Translations under genes and position numbers: made by a program
In this document: piece by piece, positions 1 through 10,554 of the stretch
Numbering within the stretch: position 1 is the first letter of the stretch
Layout: every line of letters begins with the position of its first letter
NCBI GenBank assembly: GCA_029204225.1
Contig: CM055113.1
Span: 883,973-947,972, forward strand
Direction of reading: 5' to 3'
Source: Diphasiastrum complanatum
Taxonomy: Eukaryota; Streptophyta; Lycopodiopsida; Lycopodiales; Lycopodiaceae
Length of the DNA stretch: 64,000 bases
The notes under the pieces: model-generated
Told to the model about the DNA's origin: nothing
What the model saw: the letters and a program-made list of their open reading frames with translations, nothing else
Databases searched by the model: none

Positions 1-40
1 GAATATTTTGATACGTATGTCACTAATCTTGTGGATCTAC

Positions 41-687
41 TGTGAAAAATACAGATCCTAAGTGGATCTAAACTCCAAGATCATTGGCTTGAATGCTTGC
101 ACTCCAAACTACATAAGCTAGGAATTGGCAACACATTCTATGCTACCTAGAATGCAAAGAACTTGATCAAAAAGCATTTATCACAAATGGAAACTTCCAT
201 AAACATCAAGTGCGGCCCAAAATAGCATTATACAGTCCATAATACATCAGCCTACCACTTTTGGAAAGCACCTAAGATCATACACACAAAGCTTGAACTC
301 AATCACTACACAATGCCAACAATGGAAGGAGAACCCAATAGAAAAATCTCTCATTAAGCAAATGAATACAATGGATCTGCTCCAACCTGTTTCTCCACGG
401 CCTACCTGCTATATATAGCTGAGAGAGATGACTCTCTCTCCTCTCTCTAGACCCTCCTTACCTAAAATATGCCCTATATAGGTAAAATTGGCATATATGT
501 CCAAAATACATGAAAATGGACTCATTTTGAAGGTCTTGAAGTTTGACACTTCTTCATACTGAAAAAATACACTTACTAAAAATATCTAGACCTGTTTCAC
601 ACGTGTGAAAAGTCAGATCCTAAACTATGTGCCATTTTTAGCAATTTTGGCCTAAAACTAGACAAGGAAATGTTGACAATTTTCACA
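41..687 (-). repeat. 3' LTR of A1
   Basis: Starts TGTGAAAAATAC and ends TTTTCACA. A minus-strand TATA box (TATATATA, 410-417) marks the U3/R promoter. The perfect 16-bp palindrome TTTCACACGTGTGAAA lies at 595-610. Confidence 0.93.
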
Positions 688-702
688 CTCCCTCTTCAAC
701 TT
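688..702 (-). promoter_or_regulatory. Polypurine tract of A1
   Basis: On the minus strand this reads AAGTTGAAGAGGGAG directly before the TGTGAAAA start of the 3' LTR. It would prime plus-strand DNA synthesis. The gag-accessory frame ends inside it. Confidence 0.75.
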
Positions 703-3700
703 AACTTGCTAGTTTTACAACACTACTTTGTTCCAACTTAAGAATGATCTCCATCATCAGAATAGATCTCTTCTCAAGGATCCTAATATGTACAAAATAG
801 GACACAACATAATTGATATAGATAATAGTGTCCATATAGGATGCTTCACTATTTCTTACATCAATTTTACATAGAATCATAAAAATGGTACATGTAAAAG
901 AACATAGAATCTCAATTAATGAATTCCTCCATGTATCCATCTCTGGTTTCTCTGTAAAATAGCAGCAAACAAGTTGTAAATGAAAGTGATCAACAAGTGT
1001 TTGCATGCCTCCTCCACATTTCACTATACATATAGTGAATGCAACATGTATCTCCATGAATGAACTTCCATCACCACCTTGCCTTTGTAGATCTTCAATC
1101 CATGAAAGCCTTTGAGTGAATGAATGCCAAAAAGATGTGTTCCCTACTCCATTTGAATGACCAAAACCTGAACTTGAAATACTTGAAGTACCTCCACAAG
1201 ATTTGCACACAACGCTTGATCCTACAATGTCAACAAGTTGCCAATTTGCCAACACTAGAATACTAGATCTTGAACTTTGTTCAAAAGAAAACATATTGAC
1301 CACTTCAATAACTTTCAAGATCTGAATGAATTCATGTACTTGATCATACAAACCAGCAATGATAACTATTCCATCTCCAAGATCCAAAGGATGCAAAACT
1401 ATGGAACTAGTTTTATTGAAATTTGACAATTTCAACACATTGACATAACAATGTTCATACATGAGATTAGGCAAGTGAGGTAGAGTAAGAAGACACTTCC
1501 TTGCAGCTCCAAAGACCTTACTTGAACCTTCAAGAACCTGTAAAAACAGATCCAAAATGCCTTGACCATTTGTCTCTTCTTTGATGCTTTTCACTAGCTT
1601 CGAATTGCCACTTGTCTCTTGGTGTTGATGAAGCAATCCAAGATCAACCTCTTGATCTTCCAATAAGACATCAAAGATCTTGCATATGTGAACATCTTCA
1701 GATCTGAAACTCTGAAGATACTCCCTCTCAAACACATGATTAAGATCCCACAAGATCTCATCAATGCTCAAATTTGACCCTTCACTATAGTTAGTGAAAA
1801 CAATGCCACCATCATAAACCAAAAGATAGATTCCAACATTTCCATTTAACATGAAGTAGAGTAGGTGAAGATGAGTATCAAACCTAATCAAAACAGCCCT
1901 CTTGAGTTCATAACAAACCTCAATAAGCTCACCAATGATATCTCCCTTGCCTTGAAGAAGTTGCCACTTGAGTTGCTCCATGTAGTCTTCTTCAACCAAC
2001 CTTTTGCCATCTTGACCATGAATGAACAATCCACCACAATCATAGAATGCTTTGAGTTGATGAAGAGATGTTAGATCCATGCTTTGGATCTTCCCAAGAA
2101 CCACTCTTCCATTGCCCTTTCCTTCACAAGACTCCCTCTTAATGCTAGCACCACAAAAGTTAGAAACCTCCCTCTTGATAGTTGCACCATAAGAAGTAGA
2201 AGACTCTTGAATATTAGAAGCCAAGAAAAGAATCCTTAGTACCTTCAACATAAGAGTGATTGAAGTACTCTCTCTTTTCAAACATGAACTTCTACTCAAT
2301 GATTTAGGTAATGAGTCATATGATAATGATTCTTCCTCACTATCGTTCATAAAAACATCATTCAAAGTACATCCTACTTTGAACACTTCACATACTTCTC
2401 TTCCTTTTGACTTGTGATCTCCCTCACCAAGTCTCATGATAGAGACCTTTGATCTACTCTTTTTATGAAGAAATGTGACACCACTTGTTGCACAAATGAC
2501 TTTATCACAAAAAGATGTAAAAGAACCATTTCCTTCAAGCATGCTCAAAGCACCATCATCTTTTCCCACATGATTACATACATCAATATGAAAAGAATTA
2601 GAAGAACAACCATCTTCTTGCAAAGAATGACACTTAGCATCTCCATCTTTTTCCATATGAACAAACAAGTCATTAGCAACAATCACTTCCAAAGAAGAAT
2701 CTTCATCAACTCCATTGATGAAGTTAGCTCCTTCCTTACCTTTTCCATTTTTGCACTTGCCATCTAGCACCATTGAAGAACCAACAAGCCTTGGAAGTCC
2801 ATGAGTAGAAGAGTACAAACATGATGCTAATTTAGCTCCACATGACTCCATATGACTAGTAGGTAACACTAGTGCATCTTCAAGATCCAATGGATCCAAA
2901 AAATTGACCATAGATTCACCAAAGCTTGCCAAGTTAGCACAACAATTATCATCTCCAAGAAATACATTAGATCTCAACCTAGATCTAGCATTTTGTTTCT
3001 TATGGCATTCATTTGCAAAATGTCCTTTTATCCCACAATAAAAGCACTTGAACTTTGACTTATTGTTCTTAGTAGAAGAGGAAGAGGAAGAGTGATCATC
3101 ATGATCAAAGTTACCACCTTTGGACCATTTCCCTTTGCCTTTACCTTTGCCCTTGAATTTGCCTTTTGTGAAGAAAGCCTCTTCACCTCCACCTTGCAAG
3201 GATGCACCATCAAGCTTTGATTGCAACCTATGTTCTTCAGCCAATAAGATTTCTTGCAAGTCAACCACACTTGGCAAGACTCTTTGAATGGCAAAACTTT
3301 GCACAAGGTTAGCATGTTCATTTAGCAAACCATTCAACATAACTTGGACTATTTCACCATCTTTTATGTTCTCATCAATGCATGCTAAATCATCACTTAG
3401 GGACTTAACTCTCAAGATAAATGCATGAGCACTTTCACCCTCTCTTTGCCTACTAGAAAATATTTGTCTCCTTAGGGTCAATACCCTAGATGTGGACTTT
3501 GATTCAAAGAGCTTCTTTAAGGCATTCCATGCCTCACTTGCACTTTGACACTTTCCAACTTCCTTGAGAAGTTCATTTGTAACATTCATTTTAATGATAT
3601 GAAGAGCCCTTTTGGCCTTCTTATCAAACCTTTGTTGCTCTTGAAGTGTGAGAGGTCTCTCTTCAATTTCTGCAACTATGTCCATGAGTTCATTCAACTC

Positions 3701-3793
3701 AAGTAAGGACTCCATCCTCACTTTCCAAGTAGAGTAGTTTGATGAACTCAACCTTTCACTAGACTCTAGCATGATCCCACCATTGGAAGCCAT
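701..3793 (-). CDS. Gag fused to a long novel accessory region (1030 aa), copia A1
   Basis: The frame is uninterrupted and starts at an ATG matching the MAS(N/M)GG start of the gag in copia D. Residues 1-200 are the copia gag (UBN2/DUF4219-like) core. Residues 205-225 form a Lys/Gly-rich stretch and the CCHC zinc knuckle is C250-C253-H258-C263. Residues 270-1030 contain none of the usual pol motifs: no DSG protease, HHCC/DDE integrase, YVDD or RNase H. This part is mostly mixed, non-repetitive protein with scattered Cys pairs (for example CKSCGG). Near residue 982 it has the signature SEAS-x3-DT, which also occurs in the accessory protein of copia B. Known: gag packages element RNA in virus-like particles. 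Inferred: the C-terminal region is a new gag-linked domain of unknown job. Because the element is young, openness alone does not prove selection. Confidence 0.85.
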   Translation of the reverse strand: MASNGGIMLESSERLSSSNYSTWKVRMESLLELNELMDIVAEIEERPLTLQEQQRFDKKAKRALHIIKMNVTNELLKEVGKCQSASEAWNALKKLFESKSTSRVLTLRRQIFSSRQREGESAHAFILRVKSLSDDLACIDENIKDGEIVQVMLNGLLNEHANLVQSFAIQRVLPSVVDLQEILLAEEHRLQSKLDGASLQGGGEEAFFTKGKFKGKGKGKGKWSKGGNFDHDDHSSSSSSTKNNKSKFKCFYCGIKGHFANECHKKQNARSRLRSNVFLGDDNCCANLASFGESMVNFLDPLDLEDALVLPTSHMESCGAKLASCLYSSTHGLPRLVGSSMVLDGKCKNGKGKEGANFINGVDEDSSLEVIVANDLFVHMEKDGDAKCHSLQEDGCSSNSFHIDVCNHVGKDDGALSMLEGNGSFTSFCDKVICATSGVTFLHKKSRSKVSIMRLGEGDHKSKGREVCEVFKVGCTLNDVFMNDSEEESLSYDSLPKSLSRSSCLKRESTSITLMLKVLRILFLASNIQESSTSYGATIKREVSNFCGASIKRESCEGKGNGRVVLGKIQSMDLTSLHQLKAFYDCGGLFIHGQDGKRLVEEDYMEQLKWQLLQGKGDIIGELIEVCYELKRAVLIRFDTHLHLLYFMLNGNVGIYLLVYDGGIVFTNYSEGSNLSIDEILWDLNHVFEREYLQSFRSEDVHICKIFDVLLEDQEVDLGLLHQHQETSGNSKLVKSIKEETNGQGILDLFLQVLEGSSKVFGAARKCLLTLPHLPNLMYEHCYVNVLKLSNFNKTSSIVLHPLDLGDGIVIIAGLYDQVHEFIQILKVIEVVNMFSFEQSSRSSILVLANWQLVDIVGSSVVCKSCGGTSSISSSGFGHSNGVGNTSFWHSFTQRLSWIEDLQRQGGDGSSFMEIHVAFTICIVKCGGGMQTLVDHFHLQLVCCYFTEKPEMDTWRNSLIEILCSFTCTIFMILCKIDVRNSEASYMDTIIYINYVVSYFVHIRILEKRSILMMEIILKLEQSSVVKLAS

Positions 3794-4965
3794 GATTCTA
3801 ATGTTTCTTCAACTTTTAGGTTTTGTCCTAAAGCACTTATCACTCACTTTTCTCTCAACAAATGATAGATAAAGAGATCTATGAAGATTTAGGACCCTAA
3901 AACACTTCTATCTTGAACCTAGATGGTTTCCAAGCATAGAAAGGAAGATTGAAACACATGCAACACTTTGCACACACTAAGAATGGATTACAAAATCAAA
4001 CCAACCTGAACACACTCTTGCTTAAGCTCTCAAACTTTCCAGCAAGTGACCAAATCAAGTTATGGTGTGAAGAGTTACTTGCATTCTTAGAAAATACCCA
4101 AAACTAGGATGCCAAGATTACCTAGTAATGAACAAACTTGATCAACATATGATCAACACACTAAGATATTGATTCAACCTGTAAAACCGCCTGTAAAACC
4201 ACATGTAAACCACACTTCTAAAAGTTTATAAACTCCAGCAAGTGATAAATACAAGATTTAGAGGTGAATGTATGAGCACACTTAGTGAATCACAAGACTA
4301 GCTTCACTATCTTGTCAAATCTTGGTGTTTAGATGTAGATCTAAGATCACTTCACATGAGAATGTTCCTCACCCTGTTAAGAACCTGAAAACACACTTGC
4401 ATAATGGTTAACACCTTCCAGCAAATGCTCCAATCAAATTACATAAGGAGAGTTACTTACATGCTCAACAAAGTACACCAAAATTTATGCCAAAATTGAT
4501 GACAATCTTTACAATATGCTCTTCACAATGGAGCTTACAATATGTTCACCCAAAAAAGGGGATCTTTCATCCAAATGGGAGCTTTGCTCAGCCTTTAGGA
4601 GAATTACAACTCACTCAAAAGAGCATTTGTCATCCACTTAAGGAGAAGTTTCATCCACTTAAGGAGAGTGTTCATCCAAGAATGGAGATTGTCAACAATA
4701 GGATTGAAAAGAACATTGTTAGTATTGAATATGCACAAGCCTCACAATCACAAATGATTAGGTGTTATGATCTGATCCAAAATAGTTTCTTTTCAGCCTT
4801 TGATCTTCAATAGACCTGAAATATGCTTTTGATCCACAAGTTCAACTCACAAAACAAAGGTTAGTAAGATTTGATCAACAAAGCAATGCAAAATCATGCT
4901 AGAACTTGATCAAACATCCAAATATCACCAAAAATGGAATACTTACTATGAATAGAAGCCAACCA
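3794..4965 (-). other. A1 leader (5' untranslated region)
   Basis: About 1.2 kb lies between the primer site and the gag ATG. No minus-strand frame is recognised. A short plus-strand frame at 4487-4813 only reflects an imperfect repeat (CATCCACTTAAGGAGA-type units at about 4610-4690), not a protein. The leader probably holds the packaging signal, by position only. Confidence 0.6.
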
Positions 4966-4977
4966 GCTCTGATACCA
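4966..4977 (-). promoter_or_regulatory. Primer-binding site of A1 (initiator Met-tRNA)
   Basis: The minus strand reads TGGTATCAGAGC with no gap after the CACA end of the 5' LTR. It is complementary to the 3' end of plant initiator Met-tRNA and fixes the element orientation. Confidence 0.9.
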
Positions 4978-5624
4978 TGTGAAAAATACAGATCCTAAGT
5001 GGATCTAAACTCCAAGATCATTGGCTTGAATGCTTGCACTCCAAACTACATAAGCTAGGAATTGGCAACACATTCTATGCTACCTAGAATGCAAAGAACT
5101 TGATCAAAAAGCATTTATCACAAATGGAAACTTCCATAAACATCAAGTGCGGCCCAAAATAGCATTATACAGTCCATAATACATCAGCCTACCACTTTTG
5201 GAAAGCACCTAAGATCATACACACAAAGCTTGAACTCAATCACTACACAATGCCAACAATGGAAGGAGAACCCAATAGAAAAATCTCTCATTAAGCAAAT
5301 GAATACAATGGATCTGCTCCAACCTGTTTCTCCACGGCCTACCTGCTATATATAGCTGAGAGAGATGACTCTCTCTCCTCTCTCTAGACCCTCCTTACCT
5401 AAAATATGCCCTATATAGGTAAAATTGGCATATATGTCCAAAATACATGAAAATGGACTCATTTCGAAGGTCTTGAAGTTTGACACTTCTTCATACTGAA
5501 AAAATACACTTACTAAAAATATCTAGACCTGTTTCACACGTGTGAAAAGTCAGATCCTAAACTATGTGCCATTTTTAGCAATTTTGGCCTAAAACTAGAC
5601 AAGGAAATGTTGACAATTTTCACA
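4978..5624 (-). repeat. 5' LTR of A1
   Basis: Same length as the left LTR. The TATA box is at about 5347-5354 and the TTTCACACGTGTGAAA palindrome at 5532-5547. Shares the tttcgaagg variant with the LTR at 63400. Confidence 0.93.
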
Positions 5625-6618
5625 CTACTATGTGTTTTCTAAGTACTAAGTTTATATCATATACTTAAACTAGTCATTGGACATAGACATATGAACAACT
5701 AATGTTCAAAATAGTTACCTATAGATTAATGGTGTTGAAAAAAGAATAAAAATTTGACTTTGAAAGACTGCATTTGGTAGATGCAAAGTCAAATTTTGCT
5801 GAATGATCCTTCTTCAATGCATGCCTATGCTTATCAAATTTGAACTATACTATCACAATAATACTCACATTTGATTCTACTTGATTCTAACTTTGAAATC
5901 ATCAGAATCTATGAGATTGATTTCATAGACAAACATAAATTGAATAGAAGTTTTGAAATGCGAAAGTAGTCGATACATCAAACAAATAGATAAGAGATTG
6001 AATAGATAACAATTGATCAAAAAAGCATACATTCATTTTGACATGAAATTGAATGCAATAAGTCTATATGATTGTTCTTAGTAAGTAGCATGTAGAAATT
6101 AGATGAATCACGAGCACAAAACAATAGTGGATATAGCCACGTACTCGACATAAATCCAATCACTTGATCGTCTTTGTCTGATATACTTCTCCTAACAAGC
6201 AATAAGCCCCGCTAGCAATACTCTATTTGACTAGTTAACTTAGTAGCTAAGAAATTGAGTAGCTTTAGTCAGTTAAACAACTAAGAGAGTAACTCTAAAT
6301 GACAATTAGGATAGCAATTTAGCCAGGTTGCGATTGGCACTTAGCCATATTGCGTTGTCACTTATCCAATTAGGTTATATGGTAAGTACTTACTAACAAT
6401 AATTAGAACAAATAGTTAGCTTCAAAACAAGTGGTAACATGTTGACCCCTTTGATAGTTGTCATTGTCCATGTCGATGTTAAATTTGGCTGTTACTCTTT
6501 CTTGTGTGTTTCTGCAAAGTTTGTGATAACACGAGTAAACATGCAAAGACTGAATAACTAAATGGATGTAAACTAATAATCAGATTAGAGTGTCTAGAAA
6601 TGAGAACATAATCCAACA
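5625..6618 (-). repeat. Remnant LTR of old copia M (continues at 1-40)
   Basis: Read on the minus strand, a G-run at 6619-6629 is followed by TGTTGGATTATG, which looks like a polypurine tract and LTR start. The LTR would run left through this stretch, is interrupted by A1, and continues at 1-40 and beyond the window edge. No gene is visible. The other LTR end lies outside the window, so the boundary rests on one junction. Confidence 0.45.
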
Positions 6619-7554
6619 CACACCCCCCCTGTTGCGCCGGCGCCTCAAAGGGCGCTGGGACTTGAGCGGTTTCCCCAACACGCGCTTAAGTCTAACATTC
6701 ATCCATCATGCACTTACGTAAAAGCCAACTCAGAAACGTAACAAGCTTAACCATTCAGACTTAAGAAAACTGGAATCCCAACCAACCCGAAAGCCAACTC
6801 AGAATCCGTCCCCAAAAGGTCACCAAAGGCAAAGACAAGCCACACATGAAACCCAAGGCATAGTGGTCGCCAAACTGACCAATTGGCATAGCGGCAAGCC
6901 CCATGTCGATGACAGGGACCCTTAGGCGCCAGCAACGCAAAAAGGTTGTAGTAAGGGTCCTTCCACTTGGACCAATCCCGGAGGCGAAACCGAAATAGTA
7001 ATCATCCCCAAGGATCAACTTTATTAGATTTGGAAGAGGTTACATTCATACATAGACTGACCGGTCTTGGGGCCACCAACACGTGCTGGGCATTGTGCCT
7101 GGCTCGTGCTGGTAGAGGGAGCTAAGACCTGGCGACTGGATTCCTGCCGCTGGTTGAGCTGCCCAAGTTTCTGTCTGCCGGACTCCCCCTATAGTTCTGC
7201 TGTGATTCGGCGCACCCCCTCTGTTCTGAAACATAGTGCTTTCTGGTAAAGCACGCTTTTTGGGACTTAGTTTTTATTTTGCTGACTAAGCTTGGCAAGC
7301 CTGGCAGAATCAGTCTGGCTCCCGAACATGGGTCTCGGGAGCCGTTCCGGTGGCAGAATCAACTTGCTTCCTGACTAGGCCATGACTCGAGCTCCAGAGC
7401 TAGCTCATGACTTGTGACTACTTGACTGGCTCACCACAGGTCGGAGGCTCAAACCTTGACGTTCTAACTTGCTCTGGGACCTTAGAGAGTGTCACCCCTT
7501 AGAGTCTTACAGGGCATGCTGGGTGCACCTGAGTCACCTTTACAACACCATGAA
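6619..7554 (-). other. Non-coding stretch between M RNase H and its LTR
   Basis: Comparatively GC-rich, with no convincing frame. By position it is the 3' untranslated part of copia M. It includes a C-run (7 C) at about 6623-6629 and pieces rich in GGCGCC-like words near 6638 and 6930. Confidence 0.4.
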
Positions 7555-8640
7555 AGCTTTGATCTTCAAACTTAGCGTTGCACAAAATCTCTTATGCGCA
7601 TCCACGCTCACTGCCTTCATTAAAATATCTATCATCATGACCTGCTTTTGACCATACTGCAAGCTTACCTCTTTAATGAGAACTTTGATTCTGACATAGC
7701 GATACTTCCTTAAATTAAATCTAGGGCTAGCTGATAAAGCAATAGCATTATGATTTTCACAAAAGATGATTGTTGAATCATACTATTTTAGATACACATC
7801 CGATAGTAAGTTTCTCAACCACACTACTTCCTTCGTTGCTTGAGAGGGATATACTTTGATTCTATAGATGATAGAGCTATTGAGATTTGTGGTTACTATT
7901 CCATGAGACTAGACTATTGTTGAGGAAAATTGCAAATCCAAATGTGGATTTACAAGTGTCTACATCTCCTACCCAACTTGCATCTAAGTAAGTACATAGA
8001 ATGTTGAATTTGTCATTGTCGACTGCTCCATAATAGGTGCATTGATTCATAATAACTTGAATGTATCTCATGACTCTAATAAGAGCTTCCAAATGTATAA
8101 TACTCAGATTAGCCATGTATTGGCTTAAGGAATTGACAATAAAAGCTATGTTTGGTCTAGTGTAGATGATTACATACATGAGAGAACCTATTATCGAATG
8201 ATATAGGATTCTCGCATTTGCTCCTTCTCCTCTTTTGTTTGAGGACATTAGTCCTTCAACAAATTAAGTCATGGGTCCATTGATGATTGAGCTAACTTGC
8301 AATTCATCTAATATTATATCTAATTAACATATTGTAATGTACTTCTATTGAGTGATGTAGATCAACATTTGCTCTTTGTTTTTATGGATTTGAATACCGA
8401 GACAGTAGTGAGCTTCGCTCAAATTTGTCATGTCAAATTCTGAGGACAGATTCTTCGCATCTTTTATCAGTTCAACAATGTCCCTAAATAGCAGTGTGTC
8501 ATCCACATACATGATAATAATAAAAAAAGAGTAATTTGTCATAAAACTATGATATTGTGGAAGTATCAAATGATATCGGATTAGTAGAGTGCTGGTTATA
8601 ACAATTGCTCTAATATCATGTCATAAATGCATGGGCTAAT
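7555..8640 (-). pseudogene. Copia M reverse transcriptase/RNase H remnant
   Basis: The minus frames at 8345-8569 carry the catalytic MYVDD motif followed by the conserved FDMT..L...HYCLGI block. The frame at 7877-8248 carries the RT tail (YHSIIGSLMY, TRPNIAF) and the start of RNase H. A degraded RNase H C-terminus, with the tail motif for integration at the end of pol, continues to about 7560. Frameshifts and stops break it. It is truncated upstream at about 8640 by the LTR of copia C. The same lineage supplies the RNase H of copia N near 22.9 kb. Confidence 0.8.
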
Positions 8641-9267
8641 ACTGGAAGTCTAACAACGGATGGTTGCGGATCGAAAGTGTGTCAATTGCTAGCAATAATC
8701 AAGATGAATAATCAGTAACAATGCGCAAATGAAAACGAAAGTTGTGTGGACAAATGCACTCTTGATTAATCAAAAAGTGGAGTACATGAGTATGTACTGT
8801 ACAAAAAGCCTTCACACGTGTGAAGAGTGCCTAGTCATCCAGATCCACCAATGGGAGCCATACGTGCTCATTTCCCAAAGTTGACTATTCTCTTTGGCTA
8901 GAAAACAAAAAGCTAGTTTTCCACATTTATAGGGATATTTTCTATAAAATAGGATCTAATGGAATCTTCCTATCTTATCATCTAGAAGCTTATCCACACG
9001 TGTGAATGATATCTTGACATGTGTGAGTAATAACTCATTCACATGGAAGTCCAATCTATTTACATAAAGTTTGACCATTTTCAAGATTCTACTCAAAGGT
9101 CAATTTCACACTAGTGTAGATCAAGCTAAAATCAATCTAACTTTATAAAAGTGACTTATGTACATTCTTTCACACGTGGGAACAGACTCCACAAGTGTGA
9201 GATCCTAACAAAATCAATTAACTTGAGATCTACAAGGTACATCAAGTTGGAAGTGATATTTTTAACA
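8640..9267 (-). repeat. 3' LTR of copia C
   Basis: Ends at 9267 in TTTTTAACA followed by the purine-tract complement CTCCTCCTC. The outer boundary near 8640 is approximate. Contains TTCACACGTGTGAA at 8811-8824 and further CACACGTG-type sites at about 8993 and 9170. Confidence 0.7.
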
Positions 9268-9352
9268 CTCCTCCTCACTCCTAACTTGGCAAGTCTAATG
9301 TACATCTATCTACAACTCCAAGAGCATCTCTTAACTTGAAAAATGAATCTTG

Positions 9353-9828
9353 CTAAAGAGGTTTGGTTAAGATATCAGCTATGCACTCGGATGATGGCAC
9401 ATGATGAAGTTGAACCTCCTTGGATTGCACCTTCTCCCTCAGAAAGTGATGAGCTATCTTAATATGCTTTGTTCTAGCATGGAAGAATGGATTGGTAGCA
9501 ATTTGTTGAGAAGCTTGATTGTCACAATAGATGCAAAGGACATCCTCGGCCTTTAGCACTTGAAGCTCCACCAAAAGTCTTATTAGCCATAGGAGTTCTT
9601 TGGTTGTTGAAGTAAATGCCTTGTACTCGGCTTCACAAGAGGAAAGAGAAATTGTATCTTGCTTTTTGGAAAGCCAAGATATCACTCCTCCACAAAGAGA
9701 GGTGACAAATGCACTTATAGATCTTCTATCCATCTTGTCTCTTGCAAAATTTGAATCCAAAAATGCTCTCAAGTACAAGTTAGATCCTTGATAGAGAACG
9801 CCAAAAAATCTAGTAGAAGAAGAATCTA
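9353..9828 (-). pseudogene. Copia C RNase H C-terminal fragment
   Basis: The 141-codon frame has the copia RNase H blocks DKMDRRS, WLSKKQDTISLSSCEAEYKA, CDNQASQ, HARTKHI and ADILTKPL. The upstream pol has been lost at about 9828, where LTR-like DNA begins. It is only the end of a polyprotein and cannot act alone. Confidence 0.88.
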
Positions 9829-10554
9829 GGGTTGAGTCTCAAATAGGAAATAGCCCACTACACTGACCTTGCATACTCGATCAGTTCACTTAGCTAGTTC
9901 CTATCGAACCCAGGGCCAACCCATTGGAAAGCACTCACAAAGGTCATGAAGTATATCCAACAACAAAACTGATAAAAATCCAGCAAGTTCACACGTGTGG
10001 GGAACAATCCTCAAGAGTGAATGATCTTGTTAGGCTTTGTGTTTAGCACATAAATTGATTCTAGATTGAGTATCGAGATCTAGTTCTAGAATTTATGACC
10101 AAAGCACAATCTAGCATCCTAACAATCAAGGATTGATTGCTTGCAATATCAAAAGAGAAGAAGTACAAGAATCTAATGCATTAGTATAATCTTCTACTTG
10201 AGTTAGAGAAAGAAAGAAAGAGCAAAATTCAAGCAAACAATATCCTAGATCCAAATTGACATGGAGTGGCTTCAAAGCTTGGTTCCTCATAAAAAATTAT
10301 GAGAGAGCTTACACATATTTATGGAGATTGGAGTAGCTTGAGGTAGAACCATCTCTCTCCTATTTTCATAGACATCAAAAAGTGATAACTAGCAAACTAG
10401 TGACATTTGTCACTTTACATGCATGCATTTATACCTACTTTTACCAAGTGTCAAACTCAAAACTAGAATTGTCATCCAACGGCATATTTCAAGGCCTCCG
10501 TGTGAACATGAAATTCAATCGTCCAATCTGTAGAATGCAGTATTGATGCTGAAG
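9829..10554. repeat. LTR-like non-coding block
   Basis: No frame. It contains TTCACACGTGTGG at about 9990 and AT-rich LTR-style sequence, and lies between copia C and gypsy G1. It is probably a truncated LTR of the same copia super-group, but no second copy in the window confirms it. Confidence 0.4.

Larger units (their letters stand above)
41..5624 (-). mobile_element. A1: complete young non-autonomous Ty1/copia element
   Basis: Two 647-bp LTRs (41-687 and 4978-5624) differ at one position that I can see by eye (ttttgaagg versus tttcgaagg), so the insertion is very recent. A 4-bp direct repeat CTAC lies at 37-40 and 5625-5628. A Met-tRNA primer site abuts the right LTR and a purine tract abuts the left one, so the element reads on the minus strand. 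The interior holds a single long frame with gag but no protease, integrase, reverse transcriptase or RNase H motifs. It is therefore non-autonomous and must borrow enzymes. Its gag is closest to copia H and J in this window. A third LTR of this family starts at 63400. Confidence 0.93.

Noticed and set aside
4487-4813. 108-codon plus-strand frame with HPLKE repeats in the A1 leader
   Set aside because: Lies antisense in the leader; the repeat is in the DNA (short imperfect units) and no start context or homology supports a protein.
7046-7249. Overlapping frames in the GC-richer M 3' region
   Set aside because: Both strands are open by composition; no family resemblance.
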